A stretch of DNA of 64,000 bases from Bacteroidota bacterium (GCA_018902795.1 JAHIQD010000019.1:294855-358854), one strand, 5' to 3'. Shown: positions 1 to 8,251, counted from the stretch's first letter. Notes: a model not told the origin generated them from the sequence alone. Made by a program: numbers and translations.

Positions 1-31
1 TGGTTGGATTAAACAATAAAATTTCAAAAAA

Positions 32-679
32 ATGCTCGATAATATTCCCTATTTTCCTTATGTGATCAGTGCATTTATCGGAATCGGTCTTGCTGCTGCA
101 ACGGGTTTCAGAGTTTTTCTGCCGATGTTTGCCGTAAGTTTGGCTTCGTATGTGGGCTGGATTCCGATGAACGAAAATTTTCATTGGTTGGCCGGACTTC
201 CCACTTTGATTACGACTGGAATTGCTACAGTTGTTGAGATTCTTGCGTATTACATTCCCTATGTTGATCATCTTTTAGATACGATGTCGGTTCCATTGGC
301 TACCATTGCTGGTTCTGTGATGTTTGCGAGCCAGTTTGCAGATATCGGCACCTTCCCTCAATGGGCTTTAGCTTTGATTGCAGGCGGCGGAACCGCAGCC
401 GCGATCAGTTCGGGATTTGCGGGAACAAGAGCTGCATCCACGGCTACAACTGGTGGTTTAGGGAATTCTGTCGTCGCGACCACCGAAACAGCCGGCGCGG
501 GAATTATGTCTTTTTTAGCTATGGCAGCGCCGGTAATCGCTTTTATTATTGCGATTATTTTAATTGTTGTTGTACTGGTTTTAGGACGGAAATTATGGAG
601 GAAATTCAGAAATTTTAATTCTGACAGGAAATCAAAAGTAATAAATGTAGACGCGGTGGAAACTAAAAATCTGGAATAG
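32..679 (+). CDS. DUF4126-type integral membrane protein
   Basis: A 215-residue membrane protein of the type annotated as DUF4126 in Bacteroidota. Hydrophobic segments lie at about residues 8-30, 48-72, 85-105, 110-132 and 160-186, with many Gly/Ala residues (for example GIGLAAATGFR near the N-terminus, which is the recognisable family start). The tail after residue 187 is short, basic then acidic, and probably cytoplasmic. The ATG follows an A-rich stretch, as is usual in this phylum. The gene converges with the TauE/SafE gene and no hairpin is obvious between them. No biochemical function is established for the family as far as I know; a small transporter-like role is only a guess. Confidence 0.8.
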   Translation: MLDNIPYFPYVISAFIGIGLAAATGFRVFLPMFAVSLASYVGWIPMNENFHWLAGLPTLITTGIATVVEILAYYIPYVDHLLDTMSVPLATIAGSVMFASQFADIGTFPQWALALIAGGGTAAAISSGFAGTRAASTATTGGLGNSVVATTETAGAGIMSFLAMAAPVIAFIIAIILIVVVLVLGRKLWRKFRNFNSDRKSKVINVDAVETKNLE

Positions 680-697
680 AATATTTCCTTGTGCAAA

Positions 698-1072
698 TTA
701 TTTCTGAAAAAACATTTTTACAGCAATCACTAACATCAGGATTGCGAACACTTTGCGGAGCATTTCCTGCGAAATGGTGATTGCCGTTTTACTTCCAAGA
801 TAACTTCCCAAAACAAAACCTGCACAAAGAAGAAGTGTGGTCTTTATATCGACGTTTCCCGTTTTGTAATAATTCATTACACCAAGAATTCCTACCGGCA
901 GAATAAGAAGTGCTAAAGTAGTGCCCTGCGCTTTATGCTGTGTAAATCCGAATAATAAAACCAAAACCGGAACCATTATAATGCCGCCTCCAATGCCCAC
1001 CAAACCGCTTAAATAGCCTGCTAATAATCCTAAAAAAATAAGTCCGATAATGATTGTAACTTCCATTTTCAT
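698..1072 (-). CDS. half-size TauE/SafE-family permease
   Basis: This 124-residue protein matches one half of a TauE/SafE (sulfite/organosulfonate exporter) permease. It has four hydrophobic segments and the glycine-rich signature GLVGIGGGIIMVP at about residues 24-36, followed by the QGTTLA segment. Full-length members have two such halves (compare the 266-residue protein at 15641-16441, which has both). A single-repeat protein would have to dimerise to make a transport unit. The frame is intact, starts at ATG and ends cleanly, so it does not look like a broken gene. It lies 22 bases after the acidic TPR gene on the same strand and may be the last gene of that transcript. Substrate unknown. 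Confidence 0.78.
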   Translation of the reverse strand: MKMEVTIIIGLIFLGLLAGYLSGLVGIGGGIIMVPVLVLLFGFTQHKAQGTTLALLILPVGILGVMNYYKTGNVDIKTTLLLCAGFVLGSYLGSKTAITISQEMLRKVFAILMLVIAVKMFFQK

Positions 1073-1094
1073 CTTTTAATTTATTATTGAAGTT

Positions 1095-2942
1095 TTATTT
1101 GTTCTGCCGTAATTCCCTGATTTGGTTTATTTTATTTTCGAAATATTCCTTTTTGTCGGGATGCTTTTCGGTAAGAATTTGGTAAGCTTTTATGGCTTTG
1201 GAATAGAGTTTTTGCTCGGTGTAAAGATTGGCCAATGTTTCCGTCATTAAATGCGAAATATTATCGCCTTTTTCTTTAACTACAAAATCTGATTCTTCCT
1301 TGAGTTTAGAAATTTTTGGTTCTTTAACGATAAAATCTTCAATTACCTTTTCTTTTGAAATTGGGATGTTTTCATCACCTTCATCAATTTTTCGGTCGAT
1401 TTTCAGCCATTTTTGCCAGGTATTGATGAAAGTTGGAATATTACTGTCCGGATTTTCAGTAACCGGTTCTTCAATACTTAAAATCTCATCAGCGGGTTCC
1501 TCAATTTTTTCTGATTCTATCACAGAAACTTTCTGCGTGAAAAATGAAAGATTGAAAACAGGTCTGTCTTCAGTTTTTTCTTCGTTTTTTTCTTCATTTT
1601 CTGAAACAGCTTTTGGTTGATCACTGATGCGTTCAATCGGAGTGGCTTTTCCTTCCGATTGCTTTTCCTTCTTGTGGTCAATCAGAGAATCGGGCGTATT
1701 ACCTGAAAACGACATCGGTTTCCATGTGCTTTTTTCTGTAGAGGGCACTTTTGCTATCGCTTCAGTAGATTGAATTTCGGTCGGCTTTTGACTGTCTTCC
1801 GTTTTTTTTCCGGAGATTGCTTGCTGATCAATTTCAACATCCTCATCTTTCTGAGGAACGGAAATTTCTTCTGTCTGTTGTGAAATTTCAAAGCTTTGGG
1901 TTTCAAAAAAGTTTACATCTTTATTTTGATGAATTTCTTCTTCCTGAACTTTCTCTTTCTTAGAGGATTTCATTTTTGCTTCCACTTCCGCAATTAAGCG
2001 CTGCATTTCATCTTCCTGCTTATTTCGTACGGGTTTCGGAACGTAGTAAGATTCTGTTTCAGAGATGTTGGGAGTGATTTTTATCTCAGGAAGAAAATCT
2101 TCCATTCCATGGAAACTTAATGCTTCGGGGCTCGTAATAACCGGCTCTTCTTCAGTAATTTCAACTTCATTTACTATGGTCTCCGTATTCTCGGTTTCTT
2201 CTTTTTCGAAAACAGTTTCTAAAGATTTTGCTACAGTTTCAATTTTGGTTTCGGGTAAAAACTCTTCAATTCCGTGGAAACTTAGTTCTGAATCATCGTC
2301 AACAGTAACTTCTTCCCCGGAAATTTCATTTTCATTCACGACGGTTTCCGGAGTGAAAACTTCAGAGTTTTCAGGTTCGTCTGCTGTTGAAATTTCGGTG
2401 TTTTCCGGTTCGGTACTTTTCACCGGTTCTTTTTCACTGGTTTGAGTAACAATTGATCCTGACTCCAGCGTTGATTCAAGATCAATAACATCATTGTCCT
2501 GCTCCAGAAAATCTTCTTCCCCTTCAAATAAAATCCGGTTTAATTCGCCATTTACATAAACAGGTTTCGATTCATGCTCAGAAGTCTTTTCGGCTTCATT
2601 GAAAACAGGTTTTGGAGTTTCTGAAGGAATTATTGGGAATGATTTTTTAGCAACGTCAGCAATGGGCTCTTTCTTCGTTTCGGTAACTGGTTGCTCAATA
2701 TTTTCAATAATTGCTTTTTTATTGATAAATTGATATAGGATTTTTTTATCCGTAGTATAAGCTGCGGTTGTTGAAAGTACCGACTGGTAATTTTCAGGAC
2801 TGTATTTATGAATTCCAAACAGGTATAATGCCCTGATATTCTGAATGTAAGGGTATTTTTTGATTTCCAAATTCAAAAGATCTAAATCTTGATTCTGGAA
2901 TAATTCGGGATTTTTTATTAATTCTAAAACTCTTGGATTCAT
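1095..2942 (-). CDS. acidic low-complexity protein with C-terminal TPR-like helices
   Basis: A 615-residue protein in three parts. Residues 1-80 form a helical head with Leu/Tyr-rich repeats. Residues about 85-545 are Glu/Thr/Ser/Pro-rich and probably disordered. Residues about 560-610 contain a TPR-like helical pair (TETLANLYTEQKLYSKAIKAY and the following helix). Inside the disordered part a short motif is repeated: LSFHGIEEFLPETKI at 220-234 and LSFHGMEDFLPEIKI at 275-289, with weaker relatives near 138 (LFEGEEDFLEQ) and 410 (MSFSG). It begins one base after lptE and is surely co-transcribed with it, which suggests an envelope-related scaffold, but that is inference. I do not recognise a named family. 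Confidence 0.75.
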   Translation of the reverse strand: MNPRVLELIKNPELFQNQDLDLLNLEIKKYPYIQNIRALYLFGIHKYSPENYQSVLSTTAAYTTDKKILYQFINKKAIIENIEQPVTETKKEPIADVAKKSFPIIPSETPKPVFNEAEKTSEHESKPVYVNGELNRILFEGEEDFLEQDNDVIDLESTLESGSIVTQTSEKEPVKSTEPENTEISTADEPENSEVFTPETVVNENEISGEEVTVDDDSELSFHGIEEFLPETKIETVAKSLETVFEKEETENTETIVNEVEITEEEPVITSPEALSFHGMEDFLPEIKITPNISETESYYVPKPVRNKQEDEMQRLIAEVEAKMKSSKKEKVQEEEIHQNKDVNFFETQSFEISQQTEEISVPQKDEDVEIDQQAISGKKTEDSQKPTEIQSTEAIAKVPSTEKSTWKPMSFSGNTPDSLIDHKKEKQSEGKATPIERISDQPKAVSENEEKNEEKTEDRPVFNLSFFTQKVSVIESEKIEEPADEILSIEEPVTENPDSNIPTFINTWQKWLKIDRKIDEGDENIPISKEKVIEDFIVKEPKISKLKEESDFVVKEKGDNISHLMTETLANLYTEQKLYSKAIKAYQILTEKHPDKKEYFENKINQIRELRQNK

Positions 2943-2943
2943 C

Positions 2944-3489
2944 TTACCAGTTGGCTACAATATCGTTAAAAATTTTATTGATGATTCTCTCGTTAACCAC
3001 TTTTACCTGAGAAGCTTCTATGGTGTTGATATCCAGATCGCTGCTGAAAACTGCTTCGTCTGAATAGCTTCTGTCAAAACTTTTATCCGGTTCTATTTTG
3101 TTTTCGTAATGCACTTTCACGGCGATGGTCAATTTATTCTGTGCTGCCTGAATATTTCCTCCGGGCGCATTAACGGCGCTCGAAATAGTTGTTGGCGTAA
3201 TGGAATAATCGGTGATTTCGCCTTCAATTAAAATATCCGGATTTTCGGCAGCGCCTTTCAGGGTTGTTCTTTGCAGAAATCTGTTTTGAATGTCCGTAGA
3301 AAACTGCTGTGCTAAACTTGGATTCATCAGCGCGGCGTTATTCGGGAAATCTTTGATCTGAATTGTTTTGGTTTCGGGACTCAGGGAAGAGCCTGTAAAA
3401 CTGTAACAGCTCTGCAAAAACAGCGGCAAAAGTAACGCGAGCCAAATTCTTCGGCCGGAAAATATATTGTCTTTTATACTTAAATTCAT
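2944..3489 (-). CDS. LptE-family lipoprotein
   Basis: A 181-residue outer-membrane lipoprotein candidate. The N-terminus has a positively charged stretch, a hydrophobic core and a lipobox LQSC with Cys28. It is followed by the CYSFTGSSL start typical of the flavobacterial LptE family, and by repeated mentions of small residues and a beta-rich body. In Gram-negative bacteria LptE plugs the LptD barrel and helps to insert lipopolysaccharide in the outer membrane; the Bacteroidota proteins are distant relatives. It lies between the sigma-54-type activator and the acidic TPR protein, an order I know from related flavobacteria. The start is ATG. Confidence 0.82.
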   Translation of the reverse strand: MNLSIKDNIFSGRRIWLALLLPLFLQSCYSFTGSSLSPETKTIQIKDFPNNAALMNPSLAQQFSTDIQNRFLQRTTLKGAAENPDILIEGEITDYSITPTTISSAVNAPGGNIQAAQNKLTIAVKVHYENKIEPDKSFDRSYSDEAVFSSDLDINTIEASQVKVVNERIINKIFNDIVANW

Positions 3490-3544
3490 AACTAAACGGT
3501 CAAACTTTATTCTTGAGTTTTTACTTTTTGCCGGCTTTTAGTCC

Positions 3545-4828
3545 TTATTCTTCCAGATTGTACTGTTTTATTTTTCGGTACAGTGTTCTTTGTGAAATCC
3601 CAAGCTCGTCTGCAGCTTTGTTTCGTCTGCCTTTGTGCTTTTCCAGTGCTTTTACAATCAGTTCTCTTTCGTTGTTTTGAAGGGATAGTGAATCAGCTTT
3701 AGTTTCCTCGATTTCAATATCTTCTACATCTCCGTAATCATCATTGCCTTCAGAAATAATTGTAGAATTCTGGAACTGATTGGCATTATTATTTTCAAAA
3801 TACAACAGTGAGTTGGAATTCTGAACCTGTGTTTCCGGCGTGAAAACTCTGTTGATGAGATTTTTTTCCTGATTGCTGAAGTCGCTGTTTCCTCTGTTTT
3901 TTATGAGTTCCGAAGTTAATGATTTTAAATCATTTAAATCATTCCTCATGTCGAAAAGGATCTTGTACATAATTTCCCTTTCCGAATTAAATTCTGAATT
4001 TGAAATGCCAAGACCGTTTTTCTGTACAACAGCGGGAAGATTAGCCTGCATCGGTATATATTCAGCCAGTTTTACAGAATTGATGGTTCTGTTCTGCTCC
4101 ACAACCGTCATCTGTTCAACAAGGTTTCGTAACTGTCGGATATTTCCGGGAAACGGATAACTTTCAAGATAATTTACAGCATCATCGGTTAAAACCAACT
4201 CAGGCATTCTGTATTTTTCGGCGAAATCAACAGCAAATTTGCGGTATAATAAGTGAATATCACCTTTCCTTTCTCTCAAAGGCGGCATATCAATCTGAAC
4301 AGTGTTCAAACGGTAGTACAAATCTTCACGGAATCTTCCGTCATTGATTGCACCAAGCATATTTACATTGGTTGCAGCAACAATTCTCACATCTGTTTTC
4401 TGGATCTGGGAAGAACCTACTTTCATAAATTCGCCGCTTTCCAAAACTCTCAGCAAACGAACCTGAGTCTGTAGAGGCAATTCGCCCACTTCATCAAGGA
4501 AGATTGTTCCGCCATCAGCCACTTCAAAATATCCTTTTCTGGTAGAAGTTGCGCCGGTAAAAGCTCCTTTTTCATGCCCGAAAAGTTCAGAATCAATAGT
4601 TCCTTCCGGAATGGCTCCACAGTTTACAACAATATAAGGCTGATGTTTTCTTCGGGATTCGCCGTGAATTATTTTCGGAATAAATTCTTTCCCCACACCG
4701 GATTCTCCCATTACCAATACAGAAATATCAGTAGGAGCTACCTGGATCGATTTTTCCAGAGCGCGGTTGAGCGCCGGATAATTTCCGATGATTCCGAAAC
4801 GGGTTTTTATGGATTGTAAATCTGTCAT
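3545..4828 (-). CDS. sigma-54-dependent transcriptional activator without receiver domain
   Basis: A 427-residue AAA+ enhancer-binding protein. The ATPase domain starts almost at the N-terminus: Walker A GESGVGKE at 41-48, the sigma-54 contact loop GAFTGA at 88-93 and Walker B with TIFLDEV at 108-114. An arginine-finger region (FREDLYYRLN) follows. A variable linker occupies about 265-385. A Fis-type helix-turn-helix closes the protein (RRNKAADELGISQRTLYRKI, about 401-420). There is no N-terminal receiver, GAF or PAS domain, so activity must be controlled by amount, by a partner, or be constitutive. It sits between miaB and lptE on the same strand with short gaps, so it is probably in their operon. 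Its targets cannot be read from the window. Confidence 0.9.
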   Translation of the reverse strand: MTDLQSIKTRFGIIGNYPALNRALEKSIQVAPTDISVLVMGESGVGKEFIPKIIHGESRRKHQPYIVVNCGAIPEGTIDSELFGHEKGAFTGATSTRKGYFEVADGGTIFLDEVGELPLQTQVRLLRVLESGEFMKVGSSQIQKTDVRIVAATNVNMLGAINDGRFREDLYYRLNTVQIDMPPLRERKGDIHLLYRKFAVDFAEKYRMPELVLTDDAVNYLESYPFPGNIRQLRNLVEQMTVVEQNRTINSVKLAEYIPMQANLPAVVQKNGLGISNSEFNSEREIMYKILFDMRNDLNDLKSLTSELIKNRGNSDFSNQEKNLINRVFTPETQVQNSNSLLYFENNNANQFQNSTIISEGNDDYGDVEDIEIEETKADSLSLQNNERELIVKALEKHKGRRNKAADELGISQRTLYRKIKQYNLEE

Positions 4829-4881
4829 TTTTAATTTTAATTGAGTTAAAGAAGTGTGGAGATTTCTTTAAAAATTAAATT

Positions 4882-6330
4882 TTACACTGAAACTCCGGTT
4901 ACCGTTTTCCCTAAAAGCGTTCCCTGCGTGTTCCCGTGAACAAAAACAGACACAATGTCGCCTAATTTCTGCCCTTCCAGTTTATCGAAAACGCAGACAG
5001 CGTTTTGGGAATTTCTTCCCTTCCATTGATTTTCGTTCTTTCTTGAAGTACCTTCAATAAGAATTTCGTGAGTTCTTCCAACATAACCCTGCATTCTTTT
5101 TCGGGAAAGTTCGCCTTGAAGCGCAATTACTTCGGCTAATCTTCTTTGTTTTACATCAGCGGGAATATCGTCTTCCATTTTTTTGTGAGCCGGCGTTCCG
5201 GGTCTTTCAGAATAAGCGAACATATAACCGTAATCGTATTCCACTTCCCGCATTAAAGAAAGGGTAAGCTGGTGATCTTCTTCGGTTTCGCCACAAAATC
5301 CGATAATCATATCCTGTGAAAAAGAAATATCGGGAACGATTTCTTTTCCTTTTTTAATTAAATCCAAATATTCCTGACGCGTGTGCTGACGGTTCATCTT
5401 TTCCAGAATTCTGTCGCTTCCGCTTTGGACGGGCAGATGAACGTAATTGCAGATATTGTCGTGTTTTGCAATCATCCGGAAAACCTCTTCATTCATCTCA
5501 TGAGGATTGGAGGTTGAAAAACGGATCCGCATTTCCGGAACTGCAACAGCAACCATATCAAGAAGTTGCGCGAAGGTTATTGCAGTAAGTTTCTGCATTT
5601 CGGTAGCATTCTTGAAATCTTTTTTCGGTCCGCCGCCGTACCAAAGATAGGAGTCAACATTCTGACCGAGAAGCGTAATTTCTTTGTAACCGCTGTTCCA
5701 CAAATTCTGACATTCCTCAATGATTGAATGAGGATCACGGCTTCTTTCGCGCCCGCGGGTGAACGGAACGACACAAAAAGTACACATATTATCACACCCA
5801 CGGGTAATGGTAACGAAAGCGGTAACCCCATTTCCGCCCAAACGCACAGGATTGATATCTGCATACGTTTCTTCTTTGGATAGAATCACATTAATGGCAT
5901 CTCTACCACCGTCGGTTTCTTTCAATAAATTTGGTAAATCTCTGTAAGCATCAGGGCCCACAACGAGATCAACCAATTGCTCCTCATCTAAAAATTTGGT
6001 TTTCAGACGTTCAGCCATACAGCCAAGGACGCCAACGGTAAGATTGGGTTTCTCTTTTTTTAAGTTTTTAAACTGAGACAGACGCATTCTCACGGTCTGT
6101 TCAGCTTTTTCACGGATGGAACAGGTATTCAGAAGAATTAAATCTGCTTCTTCTGCTTTTAAAGTCGTGTTATAACCCTGCTCATTTAAAATCGAAGCGA
6201 CGATTTCAGAATCTGAAAAATTCATCTGGCAACCGTAACTTTCAAGAAACAGTTTTTTAGAATTAGTGGATTTTTCTGCGATGGCGAAAGCTTCACCCTG
6301 TTTAGTTTCGTCTATATATTTTTCCTGCAC
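4882..6330 (-). CDS. miaB: MiaB, tRNA ms2i6A37 methylthiotransferase
   Basis: A 482-residue radical-SAM methylthiotransferase that adds the 2-methylthio group to i6A37 in tRNAs reading UNN codons. The UPF0004 domain carries its three cluster cysteines (Cys34 in GCQMNFSD, Cys70 in LLNTCSIREKAE, Cys104 in GVLGCMAER). The radical-SAM motif CDNMCTFC gives Cys179, Cys183 and Cys186, followed by PFTRGRERSR, a hallmark of MiaB rather than of RimO or MtaB. A TRAM domain ends the protein. The reading frame starts at GTG; no in-frame ATG lies before the first essential cysteine. It heads a minus-strand operon with the sigma-54-type activator. A promoter element and a palindrome lie just upstream. Confidence 0.95.
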   Translation of the reverse strand: MQEKYIDETKQGEAFAIAEKSTNSKKLFLESYGCQMNFSDSEIVASILNEQGYNTTLKAEEADLILLNTCSIREKAEQTVRMRLSQFKNLKKEKPNLTVGVLGCMAERLKTKFLDEEQLVDLVVGPDAYRDLPNLLKETDGGRDAINVILSKEETYADINPVRLGGNGVTAFVTITRGCDNMCTFCVVPFTRGRERSRDPHSIIEECQNLWNSGYKEITLLGQNVDSYLWYGGGPKKDFKNATEMQKLTAITFAQLLDMVAVAVPEMRIRFSTSNPHEMNEEVFRMIAKHDNICNYVHLPVQSGSDRILEKMNRQHTRQEYLDLIKKGKEIVPDISFSQDMIIGFCGETEEDHQLTLSLMREVEYDYGYMFAYSERPGTPAHKKMEDDIPADVKQRRLAEVIALQGELSRKRMQGYVGRTHEILIEGTSRKNENQWKGRNSQNAVCVFDKLEGQKLGDIVSVFVHGNTQGTLLGKTVTGVSV

Positions 6331-6369
6331 TTTGTAAGATTTTGGACCGCCCGTATAGGTGTAAAAACG

Positions 6370-6397
6370 ATACGTAACGTATTAAAATGCAAAGATA
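6370..6397 (-). promoter_or_regulatory. miaB promoter -7 box with adjacent palindrome
   Basis: On the minus strand TATCTTTG (6397-6390) matches the Bacteroidota -7 consensus TAnnTTTG. Seven bases further on, about where transcription should begin, lies the perfect palindrome ATACGT-T-ACGTAT (6382-6370). No clear TTG -33 box is seen. The palindrome could be an operator or chance; the leader to the GTG start is about 50 bases. Confidence 0.5.
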
Positions 6398-6426
6398 GGA
6401 ATTTTGTGACAGAATGGCAGGAGTTT

Positions 6427-7146
6427 TTAATCCATTGCGAAAGCCAGAGGCAATTTAAAACGTGATCTCACCGGAATGCCGTGGATGCTCCCTGGAGTCC
6501 ATTTATTTCTTATTTTTGAAATACTGGTGATTACCATATCATCGAATGGTTTAAAGCCCGTTGTTTCTACAAGTTTTATATTGCTCATCTTTCCGTCGGC
6601 TTCAATTATAAAAGTAACCAACAGCTTAAATTTTCCGTCAAATTTGAACCGGGTCAAATCGATACTTTGAAATACTTTTTGCCGGAACTTATTAATTCCA
6701 CCCTCATACTCCGGCAATATCATATCGTTTACCGGATCGTAATTTTCATTTAAATCCTGAAAGAGTTCATGAGGTATAATCCAGAAACCTGTTACAGCCG
6801 GCACTTTTTTTCCATCAATAACAGCCGGGTTCCAGCCGGTTAGATATTTGGCAACTTCTTTGGAAAGCTCTAAAGCACATTTATTCTGTTCTGAACTTAC
6901 GGGATCTTCATCTTTCACATACTTTATGGTCTTGTCAGGATATATCAAAACTCTGAAATTGAAACTTTCGTTTTTATCGCTGCAAGGTTGGAGTTTTTTT
7001 TCGACAATTACCTTTCGGAAATCCTTATAGAACTGGATGTTTCCGCCGGTATAGTCGGTTTGATCTTCCGGGTAAGCATAAATTTCCTGAGAAAAGTATG
7101 AGTTAAAGGCAAAAAAAGTAAAAAGTAAAAATAATTGATATTTCAT
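6427..7146 (-). CDS. secreted TonB-C-like protein
   Basis: A 239-residue protein with a cleavable signal peptide (about residues 1-19, hydrophobic, ending FNSYFSQ). The C-terminal 75 residues resemble the TonB/TolA C-terminal fold: a conserved strand with an ADGK turn, then VVET-like helix entry and NKWTPGSIHGIPVRSRFKLPLAF, which is the W-x-PG-x(3)-G-x-PV signature. Unlike true TonB there is no retained N-terminal anchor and no Pro-rich spacer, so it would be free in the periplasm. It belongs to a tandem group with the next two genes, all sharing a [PE]-x-GG-x(3)-F segment before the domain. A possible role is modulating TonB-dependent receptors or other envelope contacts; this is inference. 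Confidence 0.72.
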   Translation of the reverse strand: MKYQLFLLFTFFAFNSYFSQEIYAYPEDQTDYTGGNIQFYKDFRKVIVEKKLQPCSDKNESFNFRVLIYPDKTIKYVKDEDPVSSEQNKCALELSKEVAKYLTGWNPAVIDGKKVPAVTGFWIIPHELFQDLNENYDPVNDMILPEYEGGINKFRQKVFQSIDLTRFKFDGKFKLLVTFIIEADGKMSNIKLVETTGFKPFDDMVITSISKIRNKWTPGSIHGIPVRSRFKLPLAFAMD

Positions 7147-7189
7147 GAACTAATATTTTGGATCTATAATGGCGGCTAAATCAACTTCT

Positions 7190-7211
7190 ACTTTGCAGTT
7201 GCCCGCAAAGT
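7190..7211. repeat. 22-bp inverted repeat, copy 1
   Basis: Arms ACTTTGC and GCAAAGT (perfect, 7 bp) around an 8-base spacer. A second copy at 8207-8228 agrees at 18 of 22 positions and all four differences are transitions. Both copies lie just upstream of a TonB-C-like gene (44 and 29 bases before the start codons). This could be a duplicated operator, or a copy of a dispersed intergenic repeat carried along when the genes duplicated. Confidence 0.55.
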
Positions 7212-7217
7212 TTTTGT

Positions 7218-7700
7218 TCACATGTCAAAGCTTTCCGTCCTGAAGTTTACTTTCTGTCTTAATTTTGAATCCACCGGAATTCCGTTACAGCTTCCCGGAA
7301 TCCATCTAGGATTCATTCTTCTTAAAGCCATCTCCAAATCGCGGTAAAGCAAATTACTGTTAGGTACTTCAGGTTTAAGTTGAAAACTTTGCAACTTACC
7401 TGATTTATTAATATAAATCTGCAGTTCAAAAGTGCCGTTTACAGAATAAACTCCGGCGTCCAGATAAGTTTGCATATTTTTGAAAAGTATCTGCTTAAAA
7501 GCATTTTCGCCACCCGGAAACTGTGCATATAGTGCGTTTTCGCATTTCAGGCGGTAAAACTCCATCGGATTGTTTAGATCGTACGTGATGTTCTGTTTGC
7601 CCAATTCTTTTGTGTTTTCGGTAATATCATTGTCTTCCACTAAATTTTGTGCACTGGTAAAAGTCAAAGAAAACACCAAGAAGATCATTAGCTTTTTCAT
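7218..7700 (-). CDS. secreted TonB-C-like protein
   Basis: A 160-residue protein with a signal peptide (MKKLMIFLVFSLTFTSAQ). I chose the ATG that directly precedes this signal; the frame remains open 27 bases further upstream but only to a TTG-less extension without a sensible signal. The mature part has FPGGENAF followed by a TonB-C-like domain with NKSGK turn and RWIPGSCNGIPVDSKL signature near the end. It is the closest paralogue of the next gene (FPGG..., YSVNGTF versus YAVNGVF). No anchor or Pro-rich linker is present. The gene is 64 bases after its neighbour on the same strand. Function is not known; periplasmic location is inferred from the signal peptide. Confidence 0.7.
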   Translation of the reverse strand: MKKLMIFLVFSLTFTSAQNLVEDNDITENTKELGKQNITYDLNNPMEFYRLKCENALYAQFPGGENAFKQILFKNMQTYLDAGVYSVNGTFELQIYINKSGKLQSFQLKPEVPNSNLLYRDLEMALRRMNPRWIPGSCNGIPVDSKLRQKVNFRTESFDM

Positions 7701-7764
7701 TGTATAAATTTTGATTAAAGTTACCATTTTTCTGAGGCAACTTAAAATTTATAGGCTGTTTTTT

Positions 7765-8178
7765 TTAATCTCCATGGTCGAAATGATCGCTGATAAAATT
7801 TATTTTAAGGACATATTTAGATTCTACAGGTTTATTATCTCTCATTGCAGGTTTCCATTTGGTTTTCACTCTTTTCATCGCAAACAGCATGTCATCAATA
7901 AACATTTCGCTGTTTTGAACTTTGGGATAAACCTGTAGGTTTTTTATCTTTCCATTCACATCTATGTCAAACATAAAATGGAACACACCATTTACCGCAT
8001 ATTTTTGCAGATCAATATATGCATGAATCATTTTAAAGAGTTCTTCACGGTAAGCCTTATCACCACCCGGGAATTTCGCTTTCTCGGTAATGGTAAGATG
8101 ATGAGGATTTTGGTCTTCAGTTGTTTGAGCAAAAGCGATTAGGGGAAATAGAAGGAGAACAAAAAGAAATTTTTTCAT
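7765..8178 (-). CDS. secreted TonB-C-like protein
   Basis: A 137-residue secreted protein, starting at the ATG before the signal peptide MKKFLFVLLLFPLIAFAQ; an in-frame extension upstream would run into lysA and has no support. The mature protein has FPGGDKAY, then YAVNGVFHFMFDIDVNGK and a closing KTKWKPAMRDNKPVESKY segment, which follows the TonB C-terminal pattern although the usual PG after the tryptophan is PA here. It is a near paralogue of the preceding gene in the array. Copy 2 of the shared inverted repeat lies 29 bases upstream. The role is unknown; a scaffold or ligand for envelope receptors is only a suggestion. Confidence 0.68.
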   Translation of the reverse strand: MKKFLFVLLLFPLIAFAQTTEDQNPHHLTITEKAKFPGGDKAYREELFKMIHAYIDLQKYAVNGVFHFMFDIDVNGKIKNLQVYPKVQNSEMFIDDMLFAMKRVKTKWKPAMRDNKPVESKYVLKINFISDHFDHGD

Positions 8179-8206
8179 CAGATTAGTTTTCATTAAAAAT
8201 AGAAAA

Positions 8207-8228
8207 ACTTTGCAATTGCTTACAAAGT
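8207..8228. repeat. 22-bp inverted repeat, copy 2
   Basis: Arms ACTTTG and CAAAGT around a 10-base centre, aligning end to end with the copy at 7190-7211 (18 of 22 positions the same). It lies between the lysA stop and the start of a TonB-C-like gene. Operator, transcript hairpin or a dispersed repeat are all possible. Confidence 0.55.
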
Positions 8229-8251
8229 TTTTCAAAATGATTAAAAATAAT

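Noticed and set aside
1228..2445. Long antisense frames across the acidic TPR gene
   Set aside because: They are Ser/Phe/Thr-rich mirror images of the Glu/Lys-rich coding strand with no domain or start signal.
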